Origin: an uncultured Oscillospiraceae bacterium
Lineage (GTDB): Bacteria > Bacillota > Clostridia > Oscillospirales > Oscillospiraceae
Assembly (NCBI GenBank): GCA_947169975.1
Contig: CAMVRT010000002.1
Span: forward strand, 142,734-206,733
Reading direction: 5' to 3'
DNA: 64,000 nt
In this document: positions 18,294-28,274 of the stretch, piece after piece
Layout: every line of letters begins with the position of its first letter
Position numbering within the stretch: the first letter of the stretch is position 1
Position numbers and translations under genes: made by a program
The notes under the pieces: generated by a model
The model's input: only the letters and a program-made list of their open reading frames with translations
The model's database searches: none
What the model was told of the DNA's origin: nothing

Positions 18294-20102
18294 TCAATCG
18301 CTGTCCAGCTTGAGAACTGCCATGAAGGCCTCGGTAGGCACCTGCACCGTACCCAGATTCCGCATCTTCTTCTTGCCCTCTTTCTGCTTCTCCAGCAGTT
18401 TCTTCTTGCGGGTGATGTCGCCGCCGTAGCACTTGGCCAGCACGTCCTTGCGCATGGCCTTCACCGTCTCACGGGCGATGATCCGGCCGCCGATGGCCGC
18501 CTGGATGGGTACCTCGAAGAGCTGGCGGGGGATGTTCTCCTTCAGCTTCTCGCACAGACGGCGGGCCCGGGGATAGGCCTTGTCCTTGTGGGCGATGAAG
18601 CTCAAGGCGTCCACGCCGTCGCCGTTCAAGAGCAGGTCCACCTTCACCAGCTCGCTGGGCCGGTAGCCGGACAGCTCATAGTCCAGGGAGGCGTAGCCCT
18701 TGGTGTTGGCCTTCAGGGTGTCGAAAAAGTCGTAGATGATCTCGTTGAGGGGCATCTGATAGTGAAGCTCCACCAGATGGGTGTCCAGATACTGCATGTC
18801 CTTGAACTCGCCCCGGCGGTCCTGGCACATGGGCATGATGTTGCCCACGTAGTCCTGGGGCGTGATGATGGACACCTTCACGTAGGGCTCCTCGGCGTGC
18901 TCGATGGTGCCGGGGTCCGGGTAGTTGTGGGGGTTGTCCACCCTCACCACGGTGCCGTCGGTCTTGTAAACGTTGTAGATGACGCTGGGCAGGGTGGTGA
19001 CCAGATCCAGATTGAATTCCCGCTCCAGCCGCTCCTGGATGATCTCCATATGGAGCATGCCCAGAAAGCCGCAGCGGAAGCCGAAGCCCAGCGCCACGGA
19101 GGATTCCGGCTCGAAGGTCAGCGACGCGTCGTTGAGCTGGAGCTTTTCCAGCGCGTCACGCAGGTCGGGGTACTTGCTGCCGTCCTCGGTGTAGATGCCG
19201 CAAAAGACCATGGACTGGGCGGGGCGGTAGCCCGGCAGGGGCTCCGCGGCGGGGTTGGCCGCCCCGGTGATGGTGTCGCCCACCTGGGTGTCCTTCACGT
19301 TCTTGATGCTGGCGGTGAAATAGCCCACCTCGCCGGCATGGAGCGTATCCGCGGGCTCGTTGCCCAGCGGCTTGAGATAGCCGCACTCCAGCACGGTGTA
19401 CTCGGCGCCGCTGGCCATCAGCCGGACGGGCATACCCTTGCGGATGGTGCCCTCCATGATGCGGAACAGCACCACCACGCCCACGTAGGGGTCGTACTGG
19501 CTGTCGAACACCAGCGCACGCAGGGGCGCGTCGGGATCGCCGGAGGGGGCGGGCACGTTCTGCACGATATCCTCCAGCACGGCGTCTATGTTCAGCCCCA
19601 GCTTGGCGGAGATCTCCGGCGCCTCCAGCGCGGGCAGGCCGATGATGTCCTCCACCTCCTGCTTGGCCTTCAGCGGGTCGGCGGCGGGCAGGTCGATCTT
19701 GTTGAACACGGGCAGGATCTCCAGATCGTGCTCCATGGCCAGATACGTGTTGGCAAGAGTCTGGGCTTCCACGCCCTGGGTGGCGTCCACCACCAGCACG
19801 GCGCCCTCGCAGGCGGCCAGAGAGCGGCTCACCTCATAGTTGAAGTCCACGTGGCCCGGTGTGTCGATGAGGTTCAGGGCGTAGGTCTCCCCGTCGGCGG
19901 CGGTGTACAGCAGATGCACGGCCCGGGACTTGATGGTGATGCCCCGCTCCCGTTCCAGATCCATGTTGTCCAGGAGCTGGTTTTCCATGTCCCGCTCCGC
20001 CACGGCGTTGCACTTTTCCAGCAGGCGGTCGGCCAGCGTGGATTTGCCGTGGTCGATGTGGGCGATGATGGAGAAGTTGCGGATCTTGGATTGATCAAAC
20101 AT
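18294..20102 (-). CDS. lepA: Elongation factor 4
   Basis: [58 protein letters not shown]. Confidence 0.97.
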   Translation of the reverse strand: MFDQSKIRNFSIIAHIDHGKSTLADRLLEKCNAVAERDMENQLLDNMDLERERGITIKSRAVHLLYTAADGETYALNLIDTPGHVDFNYEVSRSLAACEGAVLVVDATQGVEAQTLANTYLAMEHDLEILPVFNKIDLPAADPLKAKQEVEDIIGLPALEAPEISAKLGLNIDAVLEDIVQNVPAPSGDPDAPLRALVFDSQYDPYVGVVVLFRIMEGTIRKGMPVRLMASGAEYTVLECGYLKPLGNEPADTLHAGEVGYFTASIKNVKDTQVGDTITGAANPAAEPLPGYRPAQSMVFCGIYTEDGSKYPDLRDALEKLQLNDASLTFEPESSVALGFGFRCGFLGMLHMEIIQERLEREFNLDLVTTLPSVIYNVYKTDGTVVRVDNPHNYPDPGTIEHAEEPYVKVSIITPQDYVGNIMPMCQDRRGEFKDMQYLDTHLVELHYQMPLNEIIYDFFDTLKANTKGYASLDYELSGYRPSELVKVDLLLNGDGVDALSFIAHKDKAYPRARRLCEKLKENIPRQLFEVPIQAAIGGRIIARETVKAMRKDVLAKCYGGDITRKKKLLEKQKEGKKKMRNLGTVQVPTEAFMAVLKLDSD

Positions 20103-20125
20103 GATGTTACCTCTGTTATACGGCG

Positions 20126-20803
20126 TTATTGCAGGTTGTCCAGATGCTTTCTGGCGCGCTCGTCGGTGTTGTGGATGACCTGAGCCGCACTCTGGCCCAG
20201 ACCGGGATAGTCGGTGGTCAGCGTCTCGCCGGAGATAGGCGGGAAGCTTTCCCGGGGGCAGGCGTCCAGCGAGCGCAGATAGCGGACCTTGCTGGCGCTG
20301 AGGTCGGCGTTCACCAGCCCGGCGTCGAAGTCGGCACGGCTGATGGCGAAATACTCCTCGTTGGCTCCGGCCCGGCGATAGAGCTGGCGCAGCATTTGGT
20401 AGAGGGCGGCGCTGAGATAGTCCCCGGCGGCGTTGATGGCATCCCGGCTGTTCAGCTTGCCCAGCAGGTCGAACAGCACGTTGGCGGTGTTTACCACCAG
20501 CTTCTTCTGCAGCGTGGCCAGGATGCTGCCCTTCAGCGTTCCCTTCTCGGCGGTGGAGTCGTAGAGATCGTCGGCTCCGATGATAGCGCCGTCCCGGCTG
20601 AGGGTGCGGCCCAGCAGATAGTCGGCGGACACGTGGTAAAAGTCGCAGGCCTTCACCACAAAGTTCAGACCCGGCTCCCGGATGCCGTTTTCGTAGTGAC
20701 TCAGGAGCGCCTGACTGATACCAAGGGCGGCAGCAGCCTTCCGCTGGGAGAGCCCCTTCTCCTGTCGCAGCAGGCTCAACGTGCGGGAAAAATCAGTTGA
20801 CAT
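20126..20803 (-). CDS. XRE family transcriptional regulator
   Basis: [58 protein letters not shown]. Confidence 0.88.
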   Translation of the reverse strand: MSTDFSRTLSLLRQEKGLSQRKAAAALGISQALLSHYENGIREPGLNFVVKACDFYHVSADYLLGRTLSRDGAIIGADDLYDSTAEKGTLKGSILATLQKKLVVNTANVLFDLLGKLNSRDAINAAGDYLSAALYQMLRQLYRRAGANEEYFAISRADFDAGLVNADLSASKVRYLRSLDACPRESFPPISGETLTTDYPGLGQSAAQVIHNTDERARKHLDNLQ

Positions 20804-20896
20804 GAAAATGACCCTCTTTTCTTAAATGCGGGAAGGTAATTATACTCCCTGTAATCTAAAAAGTAAATAAAAAAGGGTCAAAAAACCAGAATTATC

Positions 20897-20925
20897 TTGA
20901 CGGAAGGGAAAAATGCGGTTATCAT
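20897..20925 (+). promoter_or_regulatory. Predicted sigma-A promoter of the M23 peptidase gene
   Basis: TTGACG-N17-TATCAT. Confidence 0.6.
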
Positions 20926-20964
20926 ACGTTTTGTAACGAATTTGTAACTTTTAGGGGATTCCCG

Positions 20965-22692
20965 ATGAGCAGTCAGATCCAGAAAAAAAAGCCCGGGGCC
21001 GACAAGGTGGGATCCTGGGCCGAAAAGTTCATAAAGATTTGCGCGCTGCTGCTGAGCTACGGCTGGAAATACCTGAAGCGGGGAGCGGCATACGCCGGAA
21101 AAGGTCTGGCGCGGCTGGGCCGCTGGCTGGGGAAAGCGCTCCGCGGCGCGGCAGCGATCCCCGGCAGGGTGCGCGGCGCGCTGACAGAGCAGCGGGACAG
21201 CCGTTTTCCGGAGTCGGACTATCCGCTGATGCAGCGGCTGCTGTTTGTGCGCGGCATGATGCCCCGGCTGGGCGGCGCCGTCAGCGAGAGGCTGCTGCGC
21301 CGACGCAAGCGGTCTGCCCAGGGCAACATCCGGGCAAAGAACCGGCTGGAGTCGCTGCGCATTCACCCGGCGGTGTTTCTGGCAGGTTCCATGGCGGTGG
21401 CGCTGGCGGCGGTGGGACTGTCGCTCTACACTGTGGGCACCGCCGTCAGCTGCAACGGGCGGGAAATCTGCGTGCTGGCCGGTGAGGCCGATGTAAAACA
21501 GGCGGTCTCCCAGGTGGAGGAAATCACACGGCAGGCGCTGGGCGATCCGGACTACACGGTGGACCCCAAGCTGGTCCAGACCCAGCGGAAGCTGGTGGCC
21601 CGGCGAAATATTGCCAAGCCTGCGGTGCTGCGGGATACCCTGACTGAGGAGATCGGACTTATCGACTATGCCTATACGCTGTACGTAGACGGCGAACTGG
21701 TGGCGGCGACGCCGTATGCCGGCGCGCTGGACGAGCTGCTGGAGCAGCTGAAGATCGGCTATATCACCGAGAACACCGTGGAGTGCAGATTTGAGGAGAC
21801 CACCGAGATCCGCCACGAGTACGTGGATCGCAGCGAAATCATGAATTTGGGCTATATCGCCGAGCTGCTCAATGCCACCAAGCAGGGCGAGGTCACCTAC
21901 ACCGTGGAGCTGGGCGACACCTACTACGGCGTGGCGGACAAGTTCGGTCTGACGCTGGCGGAGCTGCTGGAGATGAATCCCGGCTACGACGTCAGCATCC
22001 TGCGGGTGGACGATGTGCTCACCGTGTCCCGTGCGGTGCCCTATCTCACCGTGGTGGATGTGGAGCGGCAGAGCGCCGTGCTGGACGTGGCCTATGGCGT
22101 AACGTACCGGGATGACGACACCATGTATCAGGGCGACACCAGGCTGATCTCCTCCGGCGAGTACGGCAAGGAGGACGTGACGGCCAACACCATCTATGTC
22201 AACGGACAGGAAGCCGGCCGTCAGGTGGTGGCCCGGGCTATGCTGCAGCAGCCGGTGAACGAGGTGCAGGCCCGCGGCACCAAGGAGCGGCCGTACTGGA
22301 TGGCGACGGGCTATTTCCGCTGGCCCTGCGGCGGCGTGCTCACCTCCCGCTTCGGCTACCGGCCCGTACCCATCGCCGGTGCCGCGCCCTTCCACAAGGG
22401 CATCGACATCGGCGGCAGCTACGGAACGCCGATCTGTGCCTCTGACGGCGGCACCGTGGAGTATTCCGGCTGGCAGAGCGGCTACGGCTATCTGGTCATC
22501 ATCGACCACGGCAACGGCTTCAAGACGTACTACGGTCACAACAGCTCCCTGCTGGTGAGCAGCGGCGACCACGTGTACCCCGGCCAGCAGATCGCCCGCA
22601 TGGGCTCCACCGGCCTCTCCACCGGCAACCACTGCCACTTCGGCATCATGCTCAACGGTACGTTTGTCAACCCGCTGAACTATCTGGGATAA
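20965..22692 (+). CDS. M23 family metallopeptidase with LysM and G5-like domains
   Basis: YTVELGDTYYGVADKFGLTLAELLEMNP (LysM), VAYGVTYRDDDTMYQGDTRLISSGEYGKEDVTANTIYVNGQE (G5-like), HKGIDIGGSYGTPICASDGGTVEYSG...STGLSTGNHCHF (M23). Confidence 0.92.
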   Translation: MSSQIQKKKPGADKVGSWAEKFIKICALLLSYGWKYLKRGAAYAGKGLARLGRWLGKALRGAAAIPGRVRGALTEQRDSRFPESDYPLMQRLLFVRGMMPRLGGAVSERLLRRRKRSAQGNIRAKNRLESLRIHPAVFLAGSMAVALAAVGLSLYTVGTAVSCNGREICVLAGEADVKQAVSQVEEITRQALGDPDYTVDPKLVQTQRKLVARRNIAKPAVLRDTLTEEIGLIDYAYTLYVDGELVAATPYAGALDELLEQLKIGYITENTVECRFEETTEIRHEYVDRSEIMNLGYIAELLNATKQGEVTYTVELGDTYYGVADKFGLTLAELLEMNPGYDVSILRVDDVLTVSRAVPYLTVVDVERQSAVLDVAYGVTYRDDDTMYQGDTRLISSGEYGKEDVTANTIYVNGQEAGRQVVARAMLQQPVNEVQARGTKERPYWMATGYFRWPCGGVLTSRFGYRPVPIAGAAPFHKGIDIGGSYGTPICASDGGTVEYSGWQSGYGYLVIIDHGNGFKTYYGHNSSLLVSSGDHVYPGQQIARMGSTGLSTGNHCHFGIMLNGTFVNPLNYLG

Positions 22693-22699
22693 TATGCAG

Positions 22700-22730
22700 A
22701 AACCGCCGCCCGGCCGGGCGGCGGTTTTTT
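22700..22730 (+). terminator. Terminator after M23 peptidase
   Basis: AACCGCCGCCCGGCCGGGCGGCGGTTTTTT. Confidence 0.85.
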
Positions 22731-22743
22731 GGTTGTGTGGGGA

Positions 22744-22830
22744 CGGATTGCCACGTCGCTTCGCGCCTTGCAATGACACCTCATCCGCCCCAGTGTGTGC
22801 ACTGGGGCACCTTCCCCTCAAGGGGAAGGC
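22744..22830. repeat. Dispersed palindromic intergenic repeat, copy D, plus two further small palindromes
   Basis: CGGATTGCCACGTCGCTTCGCGCCTTGCAATGAC; GCCCCAGTGTGTGCACTGGGGC; CCTTCCCCTCAAGGGGAAGG. Confidence 0.65.
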
Positions 22831-22846
22831 TTGGAAAAGTGCCCCC

Positions 22847-23722
22847 TCAGTCGAACAGGCTCTCCTGCTCCGGCAGGTCGTACTGGCCGATGCGGCGGAA
22901 CTGGCGGGCGTTCTCCTCGGCCAGAGCGTCGGCGATGGCCATGCGGCGGATGATGTTCTTCACCGTCAGATCCAGATCCGTGCCCTCCCGGTAGTCGGCG
23001 GGAAAGATGAAATCCACCCGGCGGCTGCCCAGCAGTTCCTCCACGCCCTGTCGGTTGCTGTCCTGATACACGGCGATGGCCTGACCGCCGTAGGAGCGCA
23101 TCATCTTCATGCAGGGCACGTCCGAGAGGCCGTCGCCGACGTAGATCATGTTGGTGAAGGGAACGCGCTTGCTGTCATCGGGCATGGAGCTGTTGAGGGT
23201 GCGGTCGTCGCTGACGTCCAGCACGCCCTTGTTGATGCGGTAGATAAACTGGGTCTTGTTGGTAAAGTTGACATCCAGCTTGGGCCAGGAGGCAAGACCT
23301 TCCTCGTCATACAGGAACTCGCAGGCGTAGACCTTCTTGAACTCGTGACTGATGCCGCTGCCCTCGATGATCTCCCGGAGGCCGGAGGACAGCACATAGT
23401 GCTCGATCTCCACGCCCTGGCTCTCGCCGAAGGCGTTGATCCGGGCAAACCAGTCCGTCACACCGGGGAAGAGCTGGATATCCCGGCCGCAGCGGATCAG
23501 ATACTCCCGATCCAGCCGGATGCCCCGCTTGCGGCACTGGTCGATCATGGTATACATATAGGCCAGCAGGCCGTCCATGTGGTTGTCCCGGCCGAAATCG
23601 TTGGCGATGCGCCAGAACTCCGCCGGCGTCATGCCCAGAGAGGGGATGAAGGCGTAGTTCTGCATATCGGTGGTGCAGAGGGTCTTGTCAAAATCGTACA
23701 GCAGCGCGATGATGGGCTTCAT
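22847..23722 (-). CDS. HAD family hydrolase (phosphoserine phosphatase-like)
   Basis: IALLYDFDKTLCTTDMQ, VLSSGLREIIEGS, MIYVGDGLSDVPCMKMM; AAGGAGTACTTCATG start. Confidence 0.85.
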   Translation of the reverse strand: MKPIIALLYDFDKTLCTTDMQNYAFIPSLGMTPAEFWRIANDFGRDNHMDGLLAYMYTMIDQCRKRGIRLDREYLIRCGRDIQLFPGVTDWFARINAFGESQGVEIEHYVLSSGLREIIEGSGISHEFKKVYACEFLYDEEGLASWPKLDVNFTNKTQFIYRINKGVLDVSDDRTLNSSMPDDSKRVPFTNMIYVGDGLSDVPCMKMMRSYGGQAIAVYQDSNRQGVEELLGSRRVDFIFPADYREGTDLDLTVKNIIRRMAIADALAEENARQFRRIGQYDLPEQESLFD

Positions 23723-23748
23723 GAAGTACTCCTTGCTCACAGAGAAAT

Positions 23749-23891
23749 GGCGTGCTGCAAAACGAGATCGTCATTGCGAGGCCCCGGCAGGGGCCGTGGC
23801 AATCCGCCCTTTGCGCGGAAACGGATTCCCACGCCGGTGACGCCGGTCACCGGCTCGGAATGACGGACTGCATCGCATTTTGCAACACGCC
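23749..23891. repeat. Dispersed palindromic repeat copy E (23770-23864) nested inside a 14-bp inverted repeat
   Basis: GGCGTGCTGCAAAA (23749-23762) ... TTTTGCAACACGCC (23878-23891), one mismatch, enclosing GTCATTGCGAGGCCCC...GGAATGAC. Confidence 0.7.
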
Positions 23892-23904
23892 CTTGTTAGT
23901 TCCT

Positions 23905-24600
23905 TCAGTTTTCGTTGTTATAGTTCTTGCCGAACTTCAGCTGATCCAGGCTCAGCTTGAAGTCCCGGGGGAACACGGCGGTATCGCCGGTGGGCACCTC
24001 CGGCTCGACAGGTGCGCTCTCGGGAGCAGGCTCGGCCTCCGGCTCGGCGGGCTCCACGGCGACGGTGGGCTCATCCACCGTCACGGCAGGCTCGCTGACA
24101 GGTGCGGGCTGCTCCACGGCGGCGGCAGGTGTCTGCTCCTCAACCGGTATCTCCGGCAGCGCATTCAGGAACGCGGCCTGCTGGGCGCAGATCTCCCTGG
24201 CGCGGGTGAGGAAGTCGCCCAGACTGCGGCGGCCTACTGCCAGACGCGTCTCCGCGGCTTCGGCCTGCGCGTTGAGCTCGGCGATGCGGTCGGCGGCGTC
24301 GGCCTCGGCGCGGCCGATGATCTCGGCCTTCTCGGCCTCGGCCTCCTGCACCATCTTGTCGGCCATGCGCTTGGCGGTGAGCAGCGTGGAGCGCATGGCG
24401 TCCTCGGTGGCGCGGTACTCCTCGATCTTCTCAGCCAGCACCTTCAGCTTGCTCTTCAGAGCGGCGTTTTCTTTGTAAAGGGCGGTATAGTCCTCCGTCA
24501 GCGTGTCCAGAAACTCGTCCACAGAGGCCATCTGATAGCCGCCGCTGCCGAATGAGGACTTGGGGAAAACCTTTCCGGAAACTTCCTGCGGTGTCAACAT
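23905..24600 (-). CDS. divIVA: DivIVA domain cell division/polarity protein
   Basis: MLTPQEVSGKVFPKSSFGSGGYQMASVDEFLDTLTEDY plus coiled coil. Confidence 0.9.
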   Translation of the reverse strand: MLTPQEVSGKVFPKSSFGSGGYQMASVDEFLDTLTEDYTALYKENAALKSKLKVLAEKIEEYRATEDAMRSTLLTAKRMADKMVQEAEAEKAEIIGRAEADAADRIAELNAQAEAAETRLAVGRRSLGDFLTRAREICAQQAAFLNALPEIPVEEQTPAAAVEQPAPVSEPAVTVDEPTVAVEPAEPEAEPAPESAPVEPEVPTGDTAVFPRDFKLSLDQLKFGKNYNNEN

Positions 24601-24627
24601 AGTATGATCCCTCCCGAATATGTCTAA

Positions 24628-25074
24628 TTACAGATACAGGCCGTTGTTCTCCAGCTCGTCGATCAGGTCGCCCATGATATCCACGGAGTAGGGCGTGATG
24701 ATGTAGGTGTTGGCGGCCACCTTCTTGATCTTGCCCTCGCCGGCATAGGCCACGCCGGACAGGAAGTCCACCAGGCGGCGGGCAATGTCCTTGTTGGTGG
24801 ACTCGAGGTTCAGCACCACGGTGCGCTTCTCCCGCAGGTGGTCGGCGATCTCGGAGGCGTTCTCGAAGCGCTCGGGCTTTACCAGCACCACCTTCAGCTG
24901 GGCGGTGGCGTGAATGTTCACCACCTTGTTGCGGCGATCCTCTGCCTTGCGGTCGTCCTTGCGGTCATCAAAGAGCGCACGATCCGCCTTGGGCTGATCG
25001 AATTCCTCCTCCTCGAACTCGTCCTCGCCGTCGTAGGGGTGAATGATCTTTTTGAACTCGTCCATGAAACTCAT
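24628..25074 (-). CDS. sepF: Cell division protein SepF
   Basis: KVVLVKPERFENASEIADHLREKRTVVLNLESTNKDIARRLVDFLSGVAYAGEGKIKKVAANTYIITPYSVDIMG. Confidence 0.95.
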   Translation of the reverse strand: MSFMDEFKKIIHPYDGEDEFEEEEFDQPKADRALFDDRKDDRKAEDRRNKVVNIHATAQLKVVLVKPERFENASEIADHLREKRTVVLNLESTNKDIARRLVDFLSGVAYAGEGKIKKVAANTYIITPYSVDIMGDLIDELENNGLYL

Positions 25075-25093
25075 AACAGAAGCCTCCTGACAT

Positions 25094-25789
<696 letters not shown>

Positions 25790-25807
25790 AGAGCTTGCTT
25801 CCTTTCT

Positions 25808-27016
25808 TTACCGGACGACCAGACCGTTTTCCAGCTTGTTGGCCGTGATGATCACCTCATCGCCGACACGGAGAATGTTTGTGCCGGCAGCGTCCTCCGC
25901 GGGGCGCACCAGCATGAAGGTGTCGCCGCGGAAGAGGATTTGAACGGGCTTGAACCTGGCGCTGACGCCTACCACGCAGTATACGCCGGCGGTACCGTCC
26001 TCATTGAGCCGCATGCTGGTGGTGGGCACCCGCAGGCCCTGATAGGTGCGCAGCACCAGCTCGGCGGCCTGCTGGCGCAGCAGCGTTGCCTGGGGGAGGT
26101 AATTCTGACACTGCAGCACCACCACAGCCTGTCCCTTCTCCTCGGCACCCACGGAGCGCACACGGACGGTGACATCCTGCGCCATGCCCTTGGCCAGACG
26201 CAGCGTCATCGCCTGGCCGGTCTTCAGCTCGGCGGCGCGCTTGGCGTCCATACTGGTGACAAAGTACCAGGTGTCGCCGTAAATCAGCTTGCCCGCATTG
26301 CCGTCTGACTTTTTGGGAGCGAGGCGCTGCAGGGCGGAGGGCGTCAGACCGTCCAGCGCCGCCGGGGTCAGCACGGTCTCGTACCCGTCGCAGACGGCGG
26401 AGAAGATGCCCGGCTTTGGCGCGCAGATGGGGTGTGCGCCGGTCAGACTGCCCTGAAGCTGGGCGATCTGGCTCTGGACGGAGTCGATCTCGGCGGTGAT
26501 CTGGTCAACGGAGGTGTAGGTATGACTGCTCTTGAGCACCGACGCCTTCAGGGAGGACACATCGCCGGAAACGCCGGCATAGTCGCCGCCTGCCAGGTTC
26601 TGCCGCAGCGTCACGATGCTGCCGGTGATGGTGCTGTCCAGCTTCAGGGCGGCATCCTCGTCCAGAATGGAGGTCAGGGCGAACTCCAGCTGCTGGAGCT
26701 GCAGCTCCAGATCTTCGATCCGGGCCACGGTGCTCAGCGTCTGGCTGTCGTCATAGGCCATGGCAAAGGTCTGGCCCATGCCCACACGCTGTCCCTCCGC
26801 CAGGGGATGGGTCAGCGTGGGGGTGTCGGCGTGGAAGGTCTCCTCGTCGCGGACCACCCAGCCGGTGACGGAGATGCTGTCCTCCGCCTCCGCCTCGTAG
26901 GTCAGGGTGGTGGCAAAGGGATTGGCCAGATACTGGTAGATCTGAACCCCAAAATACAGCACCACCGCCGCCAGCATGACGATGGACAGGATCTTGAAGG
27001 CGCGTGAAGATTTCAT
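25808..27016 (-). CDS. HlyD family periplasmic-adaptor-like membrane protein
   Basis: N-terminal TM, lipoyl-like halves around a coiled coil; located in cell-division cluster. Confidence 0.65.
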   Translation of the reverse strand: MKSSRAFKILSIVMLAAVVLYFGVQIYQYLANPFATTLTYEAEAEDSISVTGWVVRDEETFHADTPTLTHPLAEGQRVGMGQTFAMAYDDSQTLSTVARIEDLELQLQQLEFALTSILDEDAALKLDSTITGSIVTLRQNLAGGDYAGVSGDVSSLKASVLKSSHTYTSVDQITAEIDSVQSQIAQLQGSLTGAHPICAPKPGIFSAVCDGYETVLTPAALDGLTPSALQRLAPKKSDGNAGKLIYGDTWYFVTSMDAKRAAELKTGQAMTLRLAKGMAQDVTVRVRSVGAEEKGQAVVVLQCQNYLPQATLLRQQAAELVLRTYQGLRVPTTSMRLNEDGTAGVYCVVGVSARFKPVQILFRGDTFMLVRPAEDAAGTNILRVGDEVIITANKLENGLVVR

Positions 27017-27028
27017 GGCAGTTACCTC

Positions 27029-27265
27029 TTAATTCTCCTCTGCCTCCTCCGTCAGAGAAACGGGGTGCAGAGGTGCGATGGTGGAGATCGCGTGCTTGTA
27101 GATGACCTGCTGGCGGCCTTCGCTGTCCAGCACCACCACAAAGCAGTCAAACCCGCTGACAGTGCCCCGCAGCTGGAAGCCGTTTACCAGAAACACGGTG
27201 ACGGGCACACCCTGCTTGCGGATGCGGGTGAGAAAGATCTCCTGTAAATTGTTCGTCTTTTGCAT
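27029..27265 (-). CDS. hfq: RNA chaperone Hfq
   Basis: [59 protein letters not shown]. Confidence 0.97.
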   Translation of the reverse strand: MQKTNNLQEIFLTRIRKQGVPVTVFLVNGFQLRGTVSGFDCFVVVLDSEGRQQVIYKHAISTIAPLHPVSLTEEAEEN

Positions 27266-27322
27266 ATCGTCTGCTCCTTTTTTCTTTGTGCAGGCGATAT
27301 TTTTCATCCTCGCCCGCCGTAA

Positions 27323-28264
27323 TCAGAATAATCCCTCGGCGATGAGGATTTCTGTCGCTTTTTGTAGGGCGGCGGGGAAATCCGGCTCTTTATCCCAGGT
27401 GAGCCAGTGGATGGATTGGTTGCGGCGCAGCCAGGTAAGCTGGCGCTTGGCGTACTGCCGGGAGCGGAGCTTCACCTCCTCCACGGCCTCCGCCTCGGTG
27501 ATCTCGCCCCGCACCACCGCCAGAAACTGCTTGTAGCCGATGGCCTGCAGAGCGGTGGCGTCGGCGGGGAGCCCCGCGGAGAGCAGGTCGCGGACCTCCT
27601 GCAGAAGGCCCTGCTCCACCATTTTGTCCACGCGCTGGTCAATGCGGTCGCGGAGATCCTGCCGGTCAGCAAAGTCCAGGCCGATATACACGGCGTCATA
27701 CCGGGGCGGCGTTTCCTGCGTGCGGCGGTCGTGGGCGGTGATGGTCTCCCCTGTCTCCTGCCACACCTCCAGAGCGCGGATGATCCGCTTCTCGTCCTTG
27801 AGATGGAGCCGTGCGGCGGCCTCCGGGTCGATTTGCCGCAGCTCCTCCAAAAGCACGGCGGCGCCATCGGATGCCATGCGCTTTTGCAGTGCCTGACGAA
27901 TTTCGCTCCCCTGCTGTCCCTCGGCGAAGGCGGTGCCCCGGATCAGGGCGTCCAGCCACAATCCGGTGCCGCCCACCAGAACGGGCAGATTGCCCCGGGC
28001 AAGGATGTCCTGCACGCAGCGGTCGGCCTCGGCGACGTACCGGGCCACAGACCAGCTCTCGGACGGATCCGCCACGGCGATCATGTGGTGGGGGATGCCC
28101 TCCATCTCCTCCGCCGTGGGCGCGGCCGTGCCCACGGTCATGCCCCGGTAGATCTGCATGGAGTCCACCGACACCACCTCGCCGTGAAAGCGCTTGGCGA
28201 TGGCCACGCCCATTTTCGTTTTTCCCGTGGCCGTGGGGCCGACGACGCAGACGACTTTCGGCAT
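27323..28264 (-). CDS. miaA: tRNA dimethylallyltransferase
   Basis: VVCVVGPTATGKTKMGVAIAKRFHGEVVSVDSMQIYRGM, LVGGTGLWLDALI. Confidence 0.96.
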   Translation of the reverse strand: MPKVVCVVGPTATGKTKMGVAIAKRFHGEVVSVDSMQIYRGMTVGTAAPTAEEMEGIPHHMIAVADPSESWSVARYVAEADRCVQDILARGNLPVLVGGTGLWLDALIRGTAFAEGQQGSEIRQALQKRMASDGAAVLLEELRQIDPEAAARLHLKDEKRIIRALEVWQETGETITAHDRRTQETPPRYDAVYIGLDFADRQDLRDRIDQRVDKMVEQGLLQEVRDLLSAGLPADATALQAIGYKQFLAVVRGEITEAEAVEEVKLRSRQYAKRQLTWLRRNQSIHWLTWDKEPDFPAALQKATEILIAEGLF

Positions 28265-28274
28265 ATACGCTCCT

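Noticed and set aside
17455-18429. 324-aa Arg/Gly/Gln-rich plus-strand ORF overlapping the XRE gene
   Set aside because: Alternate frame of the repeat region; Arg-rich low complexity is a frame artefact
20878-22821. 647-aa ORF opposite the M23 peptidase
   Set aside because: Antisense artefact running through a terminator and a repeat
22788-22830. CCCCAGTG..CACTGGGG and CCTTCCCCTCAAGGGGAAGG considered as an independent regulatory RNA
   Set aside because: Small palindromes adjoining the dispersed repeat copy D; more simply explained as part of the repetitive intergenic material
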